Numbered from the stretch's first letter, positions 35,748 to 45,009 are shown. The stretch: 64,000 nt of DNA from Fen731 sp964481885 (GCA_964481885.1 CAYZUS010000007.1:1-64000); one strand, 5' to 3'. Made by a program: numbers and translations. The notes: a model not told the origin generated them from the sequence alone.

Positions 35748-36530
35748 TTACGATTTTAAAAGTTCTGCAAACATTAGGGCCGATTTGGCAGCCTTGCCTT
35801 TATAATGGTTGTTGAAATAGACGTAGACTTTTTTTGACTTTTCACTTATATTCTGCAATCGTGGAATCCACTCAGCAAGTTCTTCCTGTTTATACATATA
35901 ATCATATCTTTGAAAGGCATTCTCGTGTTCCCACCAGGACTGGCTGTTTCTGCCGTGAAATCTTAAATATCCGGTATCAGAAGTGCAAATGTCTGTGGCA
36001 GGCAGCAACCCCTTAAGCGGCGGCTCATCAACATTACAGAAGCCGATATTTAAACCTTCAAGCAATACAAGCACTTTTGAGTCGAGCCAGTATCTGTTCC
36101 TGAATTCCACACATATATCATAGCCTTTGAAATCTTCACCAACTTTAGAAAGATATTCCAGATTGATTTTGGTAAGGTGAAAACTGTAAGGAAACTGAAA
36201 CAATATGCTTCCCAGGTTTGAGCATTCGCTTAGCGGCTTTAGTGATTCCAGAAACTTTTTTACATCCTCAGAACAATAATTTCTTTGATGCGTGAAAATA
36301 CTGTGAGCCTTGACCGAAAATACAAATCCCTTAATGTCTTTTACTTTGGCGCACATATTGTCAAAGGTGTGTATTGCCGGAAAACTGTAATATGTAAAAT
36401 TTAATTCAACAGTATTGAAATAACCTGAGTAATAGGAAAGATAATCCTTGCTGCAAACTTGCGAAGGATAAAATAAATCTTTCCAGTCCTCGTAGCTATA
36501 ACCTGATGTTCCTATAAAAATGGGGTTCAC
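35748..36530 (-). CDS. DUF72 (YecE-family) protein
   Basis: TIM-barrel protein of unknown biochemical role. N-terminal IFIGTSGYSYEDWKDLFYPS, then YFNTVELNFTYYSFP, and the C-terminal GYLRFHGRNS and VYVYFNNHYKGKAAKSA are family hallmarks. 260 aa. Start GTG 36530, 6 bp after the trxA stop, without a clear Shine-Dalgarno; probably coupled to trxA. Confidence 0.92.
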   Translation of the reverse strand: MNPIFIGTSGYSYEDWKDLFYPSQVCSKDYLSYYSGYFNTVELNFTYYSFPAIHTFDNMCAKVKDIKGFVFSVKAHSIFTHQRNYCSEDVKKFLESLKPLSECSNLGSILFQFPYSFHLTKINLEYLSKVGEDFKGYDICVEFRNRYWLDSKVLVLLEGLNIGFCNVDEPPLKGLLPATDICTSDTGYLRFHGRNSQSWWEHENAFQRYDYMYKQEELAEWIPRLQNISEKSKKVYVYFNNHYKGKAAKSALMFAELLKS

Positions 36531-36536
36531 ATTTTT

Positions 36537-36863
36537 TTATAAAAAAGTCACAATTTCAGCTAAAATCTTATCTTTTGGCATTGCGCCAACAATCTTTTTT
36601 ACCATCTCACCATTTTTAAATAATAATAATGAAGGAATGCTTGAGATGCTGAATTTTACTGCAATATCCCTGTTTTCATCAACATTTAATTTTCCAATCC
36701 TTAAAACATCCTTTTTTTCATCATACAATTTTTCAAGCTCCGGCGTAACCATCCTGCATGGCCCACACCATACCGCCCAAAAATCAACCAGTATTGGTGT
36801 CTCAGTTTTTGTAATCTCGCTATCAAAATTAGCTGTCGTTAACTCAATTATTCCTTCAGACAT
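36537..36863 (-). CDS. trxA: Thioredoxin
   Basis: Dithiol oxidoreductase with active site FWAVWCGPCRM and the cis-Pro loop ISSIPSLLLFKNGE. 108 aa, ATG 36863 with AAAGGAG upstream. Probably co-transcribed with the DUF72 gene. The 210-bp divergent region to 37076 is rich in TATAAT-like sequence. Confidence 0.96.
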   Translation of the reverse strand: MSEGIIELTTANFDSEITKTETPILVDFWAVWCGPCRMVTPELEKLYDEKKDVLRIGKLNVDENRDIAVKFSISSIPSLLLFKNGEMVKKIVGAMPKDKILAEIVTFL

Positions 36864-37075
36864 GTGTTTTCTCCTTTTAATTAATATAATAATATATAAA
36901 AGAAAATATTATCAAAGGATAATTTTTTAGTCAATTACAAAACAAATAGCATTAATTAAGATTTATTATTGTAAAAATTTATTGAATAAATCAATTGCCA
37001 TTAACATATAATATGCTATAATAAACAATAATAACTTATAATATTTTACAATAATATGTTTATAATGGAGTAAAA

Positions 37076-37345
37076 ATGTATATATGTAATAAATGTGGGA
37101 ACAGTGAAAAATTTATTGGTTATGTGCAGGAACAGGGAAATGCTTTTATTTACCAGAATGACTGCGGGTCAGACAATGGCCATGTAAGCGGCGCAGAAGA
37201 CCTGACAAAAAACAATTCAGTTTATACAGAGCATATTTCTGAAAACCTTTCATGGGCATATTTTATTTCAGATAGTGACTGGAAAAGCAGCTTCGAGTTG
37301 AAAAAATGCTGCTACTGTAATTCCAGTGATATAATCTGGCACTAA
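37076..37345 (+). CDS. Small zinc-ribbon-like protein, function unknown
   Basis: 89 aa, ATG 37076 with GGAG 6 nt upstream. Two CxxC pairs at the ends (MYICNKCGN and KCCYCNSSDI) suggest a single zinc site closing the chain on itself; the middle (SWAYFISDSDWKSSFELKK) has no family I recognise. Its end overlaps the end of rfbA by 4 nt in convergent orientation. TATAAT-type boxes occur near 37015-37040. Confidence 0.7.
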   Translation: MYICNKCGNSEKFIGYVQEQGNAFIYQNDCGSDNGHVSGAEDLTKNNSVYTEHISENLSWAYFISDSDWKSSFELKKCCYCNSSDIIWH

Positions 37346-38067
37346 AATATAAATCCTTCTTTTTTTGCTACAAGATTGCTTGCCTTCAGGAGGGATTCAA
37401 ATGTACCGGCATCGGTCCACCATCCATCAAGGACCGAGTAAGTCATGTCGTCCCTTTTAATAAAGACATTGTTAACATCTGTTATTTCAAGTTCACCTCT
37501 TCCGGAAGGTTTCAATGTTTTAATTATTTCAAAGACACTGTTGTCATAAAGATATAGTCCGCAGACAGCCAAATTGCTTTTAGGGTCCTTTGGTTTTTCA
37601 ATAATACCTGACACTTTGCCGTCTTTTATTTCTGCCACACCGAATCTTTCAGGATCAGGAACTTCTTTTAAGAAAATCTTTGCGCCACTTTCCTGCTTTT
37701 CAAAAGCCTGGATGTCTTCACTTATATCGTCATCAAGAATGTTATCACCAAGGACCACGAATACTTTGTCTCCTTCTGCAAAATTCTCAGAAAGCCTTAA
37801 AGCGTCTGCAATTCCCCCTTCACCTTCCTGATATGCGTAACTGATTTTCAAGCCAAACTCCCTGCCATCGCCCAATATTTTAATAAAATCTTCCGCGGAA
37901 CTTCCTCCAGTAACAATCATGATGTCCTTGAGGCCAGCATTTACCATGGTCAAAATGGGATAATAGATCATTGGTTTATTAAATACAGGCAGAAGATGCT
38001 TATTTGTCACTTTTGTACACGGAAAGAGTCTTGACCCAAGCCCTCCGGCTAAAATTATACCTTTCAT
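37342..38067 (-). CDS. rfbA: Glucose-1-phosphate thymidylyltransferase-like nucleotidyltransferase
   Basis: Sugar nucleotidyltransferase: GIILAGGLGSRLFPCTKV (nucleotide-binding), KHLLPVFNKPMIYYPI, VVLGDNILDDDI (metal-binding Asp) and EKPKDPKSNLAVCGLYLYD. At 241 aa it is the short RmlA type. It forms dTDP-glucose for surface polysaccharide. Start overlaps the uppP stop, linking it to the undecaprenyl carrier gene, which makes sense for cell-envelope glycan synthesis. No rfbBCD genes are adjacent. Confidence 0.9.
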   Translation of the reverse strand: MKGIILAGGLGSRLFPCTKVTNKHLLPVFNKPMIYYPILTMVNAGLKDIMIVTGGSSAEDFIKILGDGREFGLKISYAYQEGEGGIADALRLSENFAEGDKVFVVLGDNILDDDISEDIQAFEKQESGAKIFLKEVPDPERFGVAEIKDGKVSGIIEKPKDPKSNLAVCGLYLYDNSVFEIIKTLKPSGRGELEITDVNNVFIKRDDMTYSVLDGWWTDAGTFESLLKASNLVAKKEGFIF

Positions 38068-39080
38068 TTAAAAAACCCGCCTCCTTTATTTATAAAAGAC
38101 AAAACAAAAACTACTATGGAAATAACAATGCAATAAATTGCAAAATAATTTAAATTCCTTAATTTTGTAAATTTTAACAAAAATTTTATTGCAAACAGTC
38201 CTGCCAGGTATGCAAAAACAAATCCAACAGCAATATTGATAATAACATGTGAATCCTGCAGGAGGACTTCATTATAGGATTTATAAGTTTCCAAAACAAA
38301 AGCACCAAATGTTATGGGAATAGACAACAGCATGGAAAACCTTACGCATTCTTCCCTTTTTATACCGAATAACCTCGCAAAGGAAATAGTTGAGCCCGAT
38401 CTTGAAATACCCGGCAGGATTGCAATTGCCTGTCCAATTCCAATAACTGCGGCACTAATGAAACCAAGCCCCCTGATTTTTGAATTAAAAGCATTTGCCC
38501 CAGAATTGTTTTCGATAATTTCTGGTATTTTATTATCTATAACAATAACAGGATTTTTTGCTCCGGAATTCGAATCAGTTGATTGTAAGTTAAATGCTGT
38601 ATTATCATTTTTAACATCTTCTCTATTTTCCGGATTTAAATCTTCAAATCTTTTTTCATACTTTTTACCGAAATACTCTCCGATAAATAAAAACGCTGCA
38701 GTCACGAGTAAAAACAAGCATACATACAATGGTTCCGAAAAGAATCCTTCAATCTGATCCTGCAGGAAATACCCAGCAATAACACCTGGAATTGTTGCAA
38801 CTACAATAAACAGGGCAAACCTGAAATAAGGATTTGTTTTTCTGATGTTTTTATTGAATAACCCTGTAAAAAATGCTTTTATTATGCGTCCTATGTCCCT
38901 GTAAAAAACAGTGACAAGCGATAGAAGTGTTGCAAAATGAAGCGCTACTGAATAATAAACCGGTATGTATGGCCATTTAAATAAAAAAGGGACCAAAACA
39001 AGGTGGCCGGAGCTGCTGACAGGAAAAAATTCTGCTACGCCCTGTATAATACCCAGGGCTATCGCTTTTAGTACTTCCAA
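38064..39080 (-). CDS. uppP: Undecaprenyl-diphosphatase
   Basis: Membrane enzyme recycling undecaprenyl diphosphate, associated with bacitracin resistance. Both active-site motifs are intact: GIIQGVAEFFPVSSSGHLVL and LPGISRSGSTISFARL. Start TTG 39080 is preferred because GGAGG lies 8 nt upstream; the frame extends to 39095. Residues ~145-200 are an extra hydrophilic loop (ENREDVKNDNTAFNLQSTDS, with NSGAK/NSGAN echoes) between helices, right before GFISAAVIGIGQ. Confidence 0.94.
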   Translation of the reverse strand: MEVLKAIALGIIQGVAEFFPVSSSGHLVLVPFLFKWPYIPVYYSVALHFATLLSLVTVFYRDIGRIIKAFFTGLFNKNIRKTNPYFRFALFIVVATIPGVIAGYFLQDQIEGFFSEPLYVCLFLLVTAAFLFIGEYFGKKYEKRFEDLNPENREDVKNDNTAFNLQSTDSNSGAKNPVIVIDNKIPEIIENNSGANAFNSKIRGLGFISAAVIGIGQAIAILPGISRSGSTISFARLFGIKREECVRFSMLLSIPITFGAFVLETYKSYNEVLLQDSHVIINIAVGFVFAYLAGLFAIKFLLKFTKLRNLNYFAIYCIVISIVVFVLSFINKGGGFFK

Positions 39081-39095
39081 TAATGATACCTCCAA

Positions 39096-39269
39096 TGAAA
39101 TATTTTAACTTCCGCTGATTTTAACACTGCCGACATTTTAACTTCTGCAACTTTCATCATTGCTGACATTTTAATTTCTGGTTATTATAATAAAACCAAT
39201 ATTTTAACCTGCGCTTCTTAATATATCCATGAGATTTTACTTTCCATTGAACGCAACGCCACTGATATC
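39096..39269. repeat. Degenerate short repeats upstream of uppP
   Basis: The interval contains several copies of a motif like 'attttaacttc(c/t)gc' (near 39103, 39134, 39164, 39201 and 39251). Periodicity is irregular, around 30-50 bp. It resembles a decayed tandem array. Confidence 0.45.
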
Positions 39270-40640
39270 TTAACTTCCACTTATCGCAATATCAACGACA
39301 TGCATCGATGGACTTCCGATGTAACCACCGGCTGGCATAAATGTTAAATCACTTCCGACTTCAGACAAATTTTTGCAGAAACTTAAAAGATCTGTTGCAA
39401 TGGTTACTTCTTTTACCGGATAAGTAAGGCATCCCTTTTCAATCCATATGCCCTTGGCCCCGACACTTATCTGTCCGGAAATAGGGTTTACACCAGAATG
39501 AAGCCCGATAACATCTATCACGTAAAAACCATTATCTATTTTCTGAAGAATTTTGCTTTCAGAAATATCCGAAGGTTCCATATAAAAATTTGAAATCCCT
39601 ATATCAGGGGGGCTTTTATAAGATGCGCGCGACGCATTTCCTGTAGACAGTCTCTTGTCCTTTCTTGCGCTGTATGTATTATGCAGATAGGTTTTAAGAA
39701 CCCCATCTTCAAATACAGAAGTCCTGCCTCTTGGCACTCCTTCTCCATCAAAAGGCCTTGAGGCAAGTCCTTCGGGCAGCGTTCCATCGTCAATTATATT
39801 AAAATCCCTGGAAAATATTTTTTCACCAATTCTACCGGCAAGCAAAGACTTGCCCTTCTGGACAGAGTCTGCCATTATAACGCTGGCAATAATGCCAAGA
39901 AACTGTATTGCCACCATAGGGCTGAGCATTAAATCTGCAACCTGCGATTTTACTTTCCTGGCTCCCAGAAGAGATGTTGACCTTTTAACAGCATTCTCGG
40001 CGATATCTTCTGCGTTTAGTTTTTGAGGTGTCCTCTCGTAACCAAAATAATCCCCGGTGGAAACATCTTCTCCTTCCCTGGATATCACACTTATGTACAA
40101 AAAAGCAGCCGAAGCTCTGTAGCTGTCTTCAAGGCCCAGGGAATTTAAAATAACAGTCTCGGAAACCGTGTCTTCATAAATCAAATTACTTATTCCCTTT
40201 ATTCTTTCATCCCTTTTTTTGGCAGCAAGCTCCAGCTCTTTTGATATCCTTATCTTATCATCAGCAGTAAAGTCAGCAAATTCCTGAGCATAAAGCACAT
40301 TTCTGTCAAAAGCCGCATCCTTATGCATAAATTCCTCTCTTGCCGGGAGGTAATTAAACTCTTCCTGATTTGTGACTCTTGAATTTTCTATCGCTTTTTC
40401 TATACAGGCGTCAATTGCTGAGTCGGAAAGGTTGGATGTATAAGCATACCCCATCCTCTTATCCTTAAAAATCCTGAACCCAAGTCCTTTCGTGTCAGCA
40501 AATGAAAGATTTTCTATGTCTTCTTCATAGATCTCAATTTCATTATGGGCCGCAGATGATCCGTATATTTCAAATTCACTTATGTTTTTACTTTTAATTT
40601 TCAAAAAAGCATGTTTGCAAAAATCCATTATTTTTTCCAC
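39270..40640 (-). CDS. pmbA: TldE/PmbA-family metalloprotease subunit
   Basis: Non-catalytic partner of TldD in the heterodimeric protease that processes peptides and modified peptides. Family features: ALEDSYRASAAFLYISVI, the SRPFDGEGVPRGRTSVFEDG strand pair and the C-terminal GYIGSPSMHVVDIAISG. No HExxxH is present, as expected for TldE. GTG 40640 directly follows the tldD stop; an ATG four codons in is the alternative. 456 aa. Confidence 0.92.
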   Translation of the reverse strand: MEKIMDFCKHAFLKIKSKNISEFEIYGSSAAHNEIEIYEEDIENLSFADTKGLGFRIFKDKRMGYAYTSNLSDSAIDACIEKAIENSRVTNQEEFNYLPAREEFMHKDAAFDRNVLYAQEFADFTADDKIRISKELELAAKKRDERIKGISNLIYEDTVSETVILNSLGLEDSYRASAAFLYISVISREGEDVSTGDYFGYERTPQKLNAEDIAENAVKRSTSLLGARKVKSQVADLMLSPMVAIQFLGIIASVIMADSVQKGKSLLAGRIGEKIFSRDFNIIDDGTLPEGLASRPFDGEGVPRGRTSVFEDGVLKTYLHNTYSARKDKRLSTGNASRASYKSPPDIGISNFYMEPSDISESKILQKIDNGFYVIDVIGLHSGVNPISGQISVGAKGIWIEKGCLTYPVKEVTIATDLLSFCKNLSEVGSDLTFMPAGGYIGSPSMHVVDIAISGS

Positions 40641-42026
40641 TTAGACTTCTGTACCTCCAACTGTAATCTTGTCAACGAGTACTGTCGGCTGGCCCACTTC
40701 ATTAGTTATGGACTGGCCGGCTTTGCCGCAAAAACCGGGAGCAAAATCAAGGTCTTTACCAATAGCTTCTATCCTGTTTAAAATATCGGGTCCGTTGCCA
40801 ATCAGAGTGGCCCCTTTTATGGGTTCTGCAATGACTCCGTTTTTTATCAGGTACCCTTCACTTATTCCAAAGACAAAATCTCCGGTTGCTGTGTCCACCT
40901 GGCCCCCTGCAAATTCTTTTGCATAAATGCCGGTTTTCACTGATTTTATGATTGCCTCTTTTTCATCGCTGCCGCATTCAATGTAAGTGTTTGACATCCT
41001 TGGCACAGGCATGTCCCTGTATGATTGTCTTCTGCCGTTGCCGGTCTGCTGCATTTTCATTTTGGAGGCACTTTTATAATCAAATATATAGTTTTTCAAA
41101 ATACCGTTTTCGATAAGGATATTTTTTTGGCAGGGATACCCCTCTCCATCGAATGCATAGGAGCCCCAGTGATATGGCATGGTCGAGTCATCAATTGCTG
41201 TCAGAATGGTGCTTGCGATTTTTTTATTTAATTTATCCTTAAAAACTGAAGCATCTTTTATAATGGCATCTGCTTCCAAACCATGCCCGCAGGCTTCATG
41301 AAATATTACACCGCCGAATGCCGGACCTATGACTACAGGAAAACTGCCTGCCGGCGCATTGACAGCATCAAGCATTTTTATGGCAATTCCTGCAGCTTCA
41401 AGCGCAACCGCCTGGGGAGTTTTAAACTTAAATATCTCATAACCCATCAGCTTGGCAAGGGATTTATACCCCGTTCGTATTTCATTGCCTTTTTTTGCAA
41501 TGACATTTACTGCCAGAAAAACTTTTACTGTGCTGTCATTGACAAGCAAGCCATTGGAATTAGCAATAAGTATTGTATCTTCAGCGTCAGAAAGATTAGC
41601 TGACACCTGGATAATATATTTGCTGAAATCCCTGGCTTTTTCATTTGCAATGTCAAGAAGGGCTTTTTTATTTTCCTGGGTTATCCCTGAGGGATATTGT
41701 TCAACTTTTGCCTCATACCCGCTTTTACTTCCTGTCAGGTCAAGAACTTTGTTTTTTGATGAACTGTCTACTGCCGAGCTTAAAATTTTTGCTGCATTAA
41801 GAAGGCTTTCTGTGTCAATTGAGTCCACGTAGGCATAAAATGTGCTATCCTTATTTATAAGTCTCAGTCCGCAGCCCAGCTCAAACCCTGAGGTTGAGTT
41901 TTCTATTTTTCCATCATCAAGCCTCATATTATTTAGGTTTCTTTTTTGAATAAAAACCTCTGAAAAATCTCCACCGCTGCCCAGTAATGTATTAAGGATT
42001 TTCTTTATTATTTTTTGTTCCAGCAT
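40641..42026 (-). CDS. tldD: TldD-family metalloprotease catalytic subunit
   Basis: The zinc-protease motif HEACGHGLEAD (HExxxH) identifies the catalytic subunit; further hallmarks are YAFDGEGYPCQKNILIENG, the NTYIECG strand and the C-terminal FCGKAGQSI...GQPTVLVDKI region. 461 aa. Forms an operon with pmbA. TldDE trims leader peptides of some ribosomally made peptides and degrades others; no precursor peptide gene was noticed next to it. Confidence 0.95.
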   Translation of the reverse strand: MLEQKIIKKILNTLLGSGGDFSEVFIQKRNLNNMRLDDGKIENSTSGFELGCGLRLINKDSTFYAYVDSIDTESLLNAAKILSSAVDSSSKNKVLDLTGSKSGYEAKVEQYPSGITQENKKALLDIANEKARDFSKYIIQVSANLSDAEDTILIANSNGLLVNDSTVKVFLAVNVIAKKGNEIRTGYKSLAKLMGYEIFKFKTPQAVALEAAGIAIKMLDAVNAPAGSFPVVIGPAFGGVIFHEACGHGLEADAIIKDASVFKDKLNKKIASTILTAIDDSTMPYHWGSYAFDGEGYPCQKNILIENGILKNYIFDYKSASKMKMQQTGNGRRQSYRDMPVPRMSNTYIECGSDEKEAIIKSVKTGIYAKEFAGGQVDTATGDFVFGISEGYLIKNGVIAEPIKGATLIGNGPDILNRIEAIGKDLDFAPGFCGKAGQSITNEVGQPTVLVDKITVGGTEV

Positions 42027-42156
42027 AATTTATTCTTTTGCGTATATTTTTTTCTTTTGTTAAATAAAAAAACAGGAAAATCGTTAAGTGTTTCCCATTT
42101 TTTTATCATTAAGTAATAGAAAAATACATTTAATAATTTACTTAAATATTCAAATG

Positions 42157-42522
42157 TTATGAAAGAAAGTCTTCAGTTTGTTTTGCTGCTGCTTTACTTT
42201 CGTCAACAATAAGTTTGATTTTTTTTGCTGTGGTTTCAGCTTTTTTCTTGCCTTTTTCCAATATCTCTTCGCCGGCTATTTTAAGCTCTTCAAATTTCTG
42301 CTTGCCTGCTTCAGTCAAATCCTTTGTTTTTTCCACTACTTCGGAAAACCCTTCTTTACTCATTTCAAGAAATCTTTCGCCTTTTTCAACAAGTTCTTTT
42401 CTTGTTTCCCTGCCTGATTTTGGAGCAAACAGGATACCGATTACTGCGCCTATGGCAAGACCTGCAAAAAGCGCCATTGTCACGCTGCCACCAAAATTGT
42501 CTCTGTTGTTTCCGGAACTCAT
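42157..42522 (-). CDS. YtxH-domain protein
   Basis: Small general-stress-type membrane protein: one N-terminal glycine-rich hydrophobic segment (VTMALFAGLAIGAVIGILFAP) followed by KSGRETRKELVEKG and a long Lys/Glu-rich amphipathic helix. 121 aa. Commonly found next to DUF948 proteins, as here. Confidence 0.87.
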   Translation of the reverse strand: MSSGNNRDNFGGSVTMALFAGLAIGAVIGILFAPKSGRETRKELVEKGERFLEMSKEGFSEVVEKTKDLTEAGKQKFEELKIAGEEILEKGKKKAETTAKKIKLIVDESKAAAKQTEDFLS

Positions 42523-42593
42523 TTTTTATACCCCCTGACATTTATTACTGTCTTGTCATTTATTTTAAAAACTATTACTTTAATCCTGCCCTG

Positions 42594-42995
42594 CTATTCT
42601 CCCTCGGGTCGTTTCCGTGTTTTTTCGGCATCGGGTTTTTTATTTTGATTTGCAGCTTTTCTTATACTGTCTGCAACTCCTGCACCCGCACCTATGAGCT
42701 TAATTATCGGATTGGTAAGTATTATCCTTGCGAGCCTTATCACCTTTTCAAGCTGCTCTACTATTGAACCAACACTTTGTGTCAATTCACCAATTGAACT
42801 TATTTCGCTGTTAAGGTGGCTCACTGTAGTGTTTAACTTTTCAACCATGGGTACAAGGCTTATATTTAATTTTTCCGCAAGAAACCTTGCCCTGTTTATA
42901 AGCCTGAAAAGTGGAATGGATACAATGATTCCTACTATGGCAAAAGCCGACATCAAAATTATCGCTACGATCCCTGTTACTTCAATTGGTGACAC
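42594..42995 (-). CDS. DUF948-like membrane protein
   Basis: One N-terminal transmembrane helix (GIVAIILMSAFAIVGIIVSI) followed by a coiled-coil-prone region (VEKLNTTVSHLNSEISSIGE) resembling DUF948. GTG start 42995. Its conserved neighbour is the YtxH protein, and the pair is probably an envelope stress or structural unit. Function unknown. Confidence 0.72.
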   Translation of the reverse strand: MSPIEVTGIVAIILMSAFAIVGIIVSIPLFRLINRARFLAEKLNISLVPMVEKLNTTVSHLNSEISSIGELTQSVGSIVEQLEKVIRLARIILTNPIIKLIGAGAGVADSIRKAANQNKKPDAEKTRKRPEGE

Positions 42996-43143
42996 TGTTA
43001 CCTCTGAAATTATAATATTTTAATAATTGTATAACCTGCTACCTGCTATTATATAAATTTTATTTCTATTATTCAAAAAATAATAATTCTAATCTATAAT
43101 ATGCAGGATAATTTCATAAACTGTAAGGTTACAAAGGAGAAAA

Positions 43144-43794
43144 ATGTATAGCAATTTTAGAAAATATTCACTAAAGAGTATAAAAAGTCCTGGGATTTTT
43201 AAAAATCTTGGTATTGTTTCAGTAAGCATTGTATTTATTCTGGCACTGCTTTTTATATCTGTCGGATGCTCTTCACTACTTACACCTGCAAGCGAGAAAA
43301 TAGATGTTTCACAGGACAGCCAGTCCGGACAGGATGTTTCCCAGGAAACTCAGGCCGCTGAAGAAGGGGAAGTAATAGTTCCAATAGATTATACAAATGC
43401 AAAAATTGGTGCTGATATGGTTGGCGTAATTCCTACATTTTTGTTAACAGACAAGGATAATTTCATTAAAATTGAAATTACAAATACAAGTGATTTTGCA
43501 TGGTCCCCTGACGGGAACAATGGAGTTGTAAGGCTCGGCTATCACTATTACGGGCAGGATGTGGATTTTGTAGATTATGACAGGACTGCACGTACAATGC
43601 TGCCAAAAGTCGTAAACCCTGGTGATACAGTCAATGTTCTGGTTCTGGTAAATGATATTAAAAATGAAGGAAATTATGTAATTCAGATAGACCCGGTGCT
43701 TGAAGGCAATCAAAATCCTAATGATAATTTCTGGTTTTCTTCCAAGGGAATCACAATGATTGAGGGACTTGCATATTTTGGAGTATCACAATGA
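43144..43794 (+). CDS. Lipoprotein with an Ig-like (NBR1-type) domain, C-terminus uncertain
   Basis: A long signal peptide (hydrophobic VSIVFILALLFISVG) ends in lipobox SVGCSS with Cys at residue 42. A Ser/Gln/Glu linker follows, then one beta-sandwich domain: FIKIEITNTSDFAWS, VRLGYHYYGQDVDF, LPKVVNPGDTVNVLV, GNYVIQIDPVLEG, resembling Ig-like domains in actinobacterial surface proteins. ATG 43144, AAAGGAG upstream. The stop at 43792 lies in the second copy of a 35-bp duplication that runs into an assembly gap, so the real C-terminus may differ. Confidence 0.8.
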   Translation: MYSNFRKYSLKSIKSPGIFKNLGIVSVSIVFILALLFISVGCSSLLTPASEKIDVSQDSQSGQDVSQETQAAEEGEVIVPIDYTNAKIGADMVGVIPTFLLTDKDNFIKIEITNTSDFAWSPDGNNGVVRLGYHYYGQDVDFVDYDRTARTMLPKVVNPGDTVNVLVLVNDIKNEGNYVIQIDPVLEGNQNPNDNFWFSSKGITMIEGLAYFGVSQ

Positions 43795-43806
43795 TTGAGG
43801 GACTTG
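43750..43806. repeat. 35-bp tandem duplication at a gap edge
   Basis: The 35-bp unit starting 'atcacaatgattgagggact' at 43750 recurs at 43785, where its first 22 bases are seen before the Ns. Because 35 is not a multiple of three, the second copy is read in another frame and supplies the lipoprotein stop codon. True tandem repeat or contig-end artefact cannot be separated here. Confidence 0.85.
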
Positions 43807-43906
43807 NNNNNNNNNNNNNNNNNNNNNNNNNNNNNNNNNNNNNNNNNNNNNNNNNNNNNNNNNNNNNNNNNNNNNNNNNNNNNNNNNNNNNNNNNNNNNN
43901 NNNNNN
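43807..43906. other. Assembly gap (100 N)
   Basis: Placeholder gap next to the 35-bp duplication. The 112 bp on its right up to comB show no gene. Confidence 0.99.
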
Positions 43907-44018
43907 TTGCTCTGAGGAATGAGCAAACCGGGAATCTGTGGTCTTAGCCAGAATATTGTTTGACAAATAGCAGCTTGGTTAATAAAAATAATGTGATTAT
44001 AAGTTGAAAGTTGTGAAG

Positions 44019-44990
44019 TTAAACTTTTAACTCCTCTTTATCGTTTATGTTATTTATCGATGACTCCGGCCGTGTCTGCTTATCCCTTAAAACAAAAATA
44101 GTTGTTTTGGATGCGGGTGCTTTTTTAATATCAGGATCGCAGTTAAAAAGCATATTCTGTAAATTACCAGCATTCTTCTGACCTGGGGTCATTCCTGTTG
44201 GAGGTATTACATTATTTTCACTGTCTCTCAGAAAAGTTTGTTGGGCAGGTATTAATTTTATTTTTTCCTTTGACAGTACCGGTGCAACCATAAACTTGTT
44301 TGGACAGCTCACATAAGCTATGTCCTCACCTGAGCTTATCGGGCTTACGGTCCTTAAGGATTTTGCGCTGGTAGATTTTTCCAAAGCATCAAATATATTA
44401 TTTTCACTTAAAGAAGCACCAAGCACTATTTTGGCACTGTCAGTAAATTCAAATGCAAAGGGGCGGGTAAGCAAATACTTTACCGCAAGCCCGGCAGTGT
44501 ATGAATCGTCGTAGGCAATCTTCCCCTTTTCTCCAGAACAAAGAAGCAGAATATCACAATTCTTTTCCAAAGCGCTTTCAATCATGCGGTCCAGGACATG
44601 ATTTAAATTAATTATCGATAATGTAAACACTTCAGCACATTCAGTTACTTTAAAAACTGACTGTGTGCCGTTGGTTGTCATTAAGATAAAATTTTTTCCT
44701 TTTGCATCAATATTTGAAATCTCTACAGGTGAATTGCCATAGTCAAAACCTTTAGGAGCCAGGCCTCCCACTTCCCCACAAAGAAGGTGATCTTTAAATA
44801 TATCTTTTAATGCAAAAGCATGTTTTTTGTCTGATGCAATCACCACGCTTTCACCGCCGCCTCCAAGCATCGCAGCTACTGTTGAAGTGGCTCTTATGGT
44901 GTCTATTACAGCACATATGCAATTGTGCAGCTTTAATTCACCCAAGTCATCGGGACCGAATCTGTTCGTTAAAAGAACATGCACTTTCAA
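44019..44990 (-). CDS. comB: ComB-like 2-phosphosulfolactate phosphatase
   Basis: Mg-dependent phosphatase family known from coenzyme M synthesis in methanogens and found in many bacteria. Hallmarks: VIDTIRATSTVAAML, LLCGEVGGLAPKGFDYGNSP, LMTTNGTQSV and LLLCSGEKGKIAYDDSYTAG. At 323 aa it has about 80 residues more than the core, a C-terminal tail (NNVIPPTGMTPGQKNAGNLQ) without recognisable domain. TTG start 44990. No comA or comC is nearby, so sulfolactate metabolism is only one possibility. Confidence 0.85.
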   Translation of the reverse strand: MKVHVLLTNRFGPDDLGELKLHNCICAVIDTIRATSTVAAMLGGGGESVVIASDKKHAFALKDIFKDHLLCGEVGGLAPKGFDYGNSPVEISNIDAKGKNFILMTTNGTQSVFKVTECAEVFTLSIINLNHVLDRMIESALEKNCDILLLCSGEKGKIAYDDSYTAGLAVKYLLTRPFAFEFTDSAKIVLGASLSENNIFDALEKSTSAKSLRTVSPISSGEDIAYVSCPNKFMVAPVLSKEKIKLIPAQQTFLRDSENNVIPPTGMTPGQKNAGNLQNMLFNCDPDIKKAPASKTTIFVLRDKQTRPESSINNINDKEELKV

Positions 44991-45009
44991 TAAATCACTC
45001 CGGATTTAA

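Noticed and set aside
40641..42026. TldDE as part of a RiPP cluster
   Set aside because: No precursor peptide, modification enzyme or transporter beside it; TldDE is widespread as a general system.
43751..43966. Minus-strand gene spanning the gap
   Set aside because: Bridged by N and antisense to the lipoprotein 3' end; no evidence of coding.
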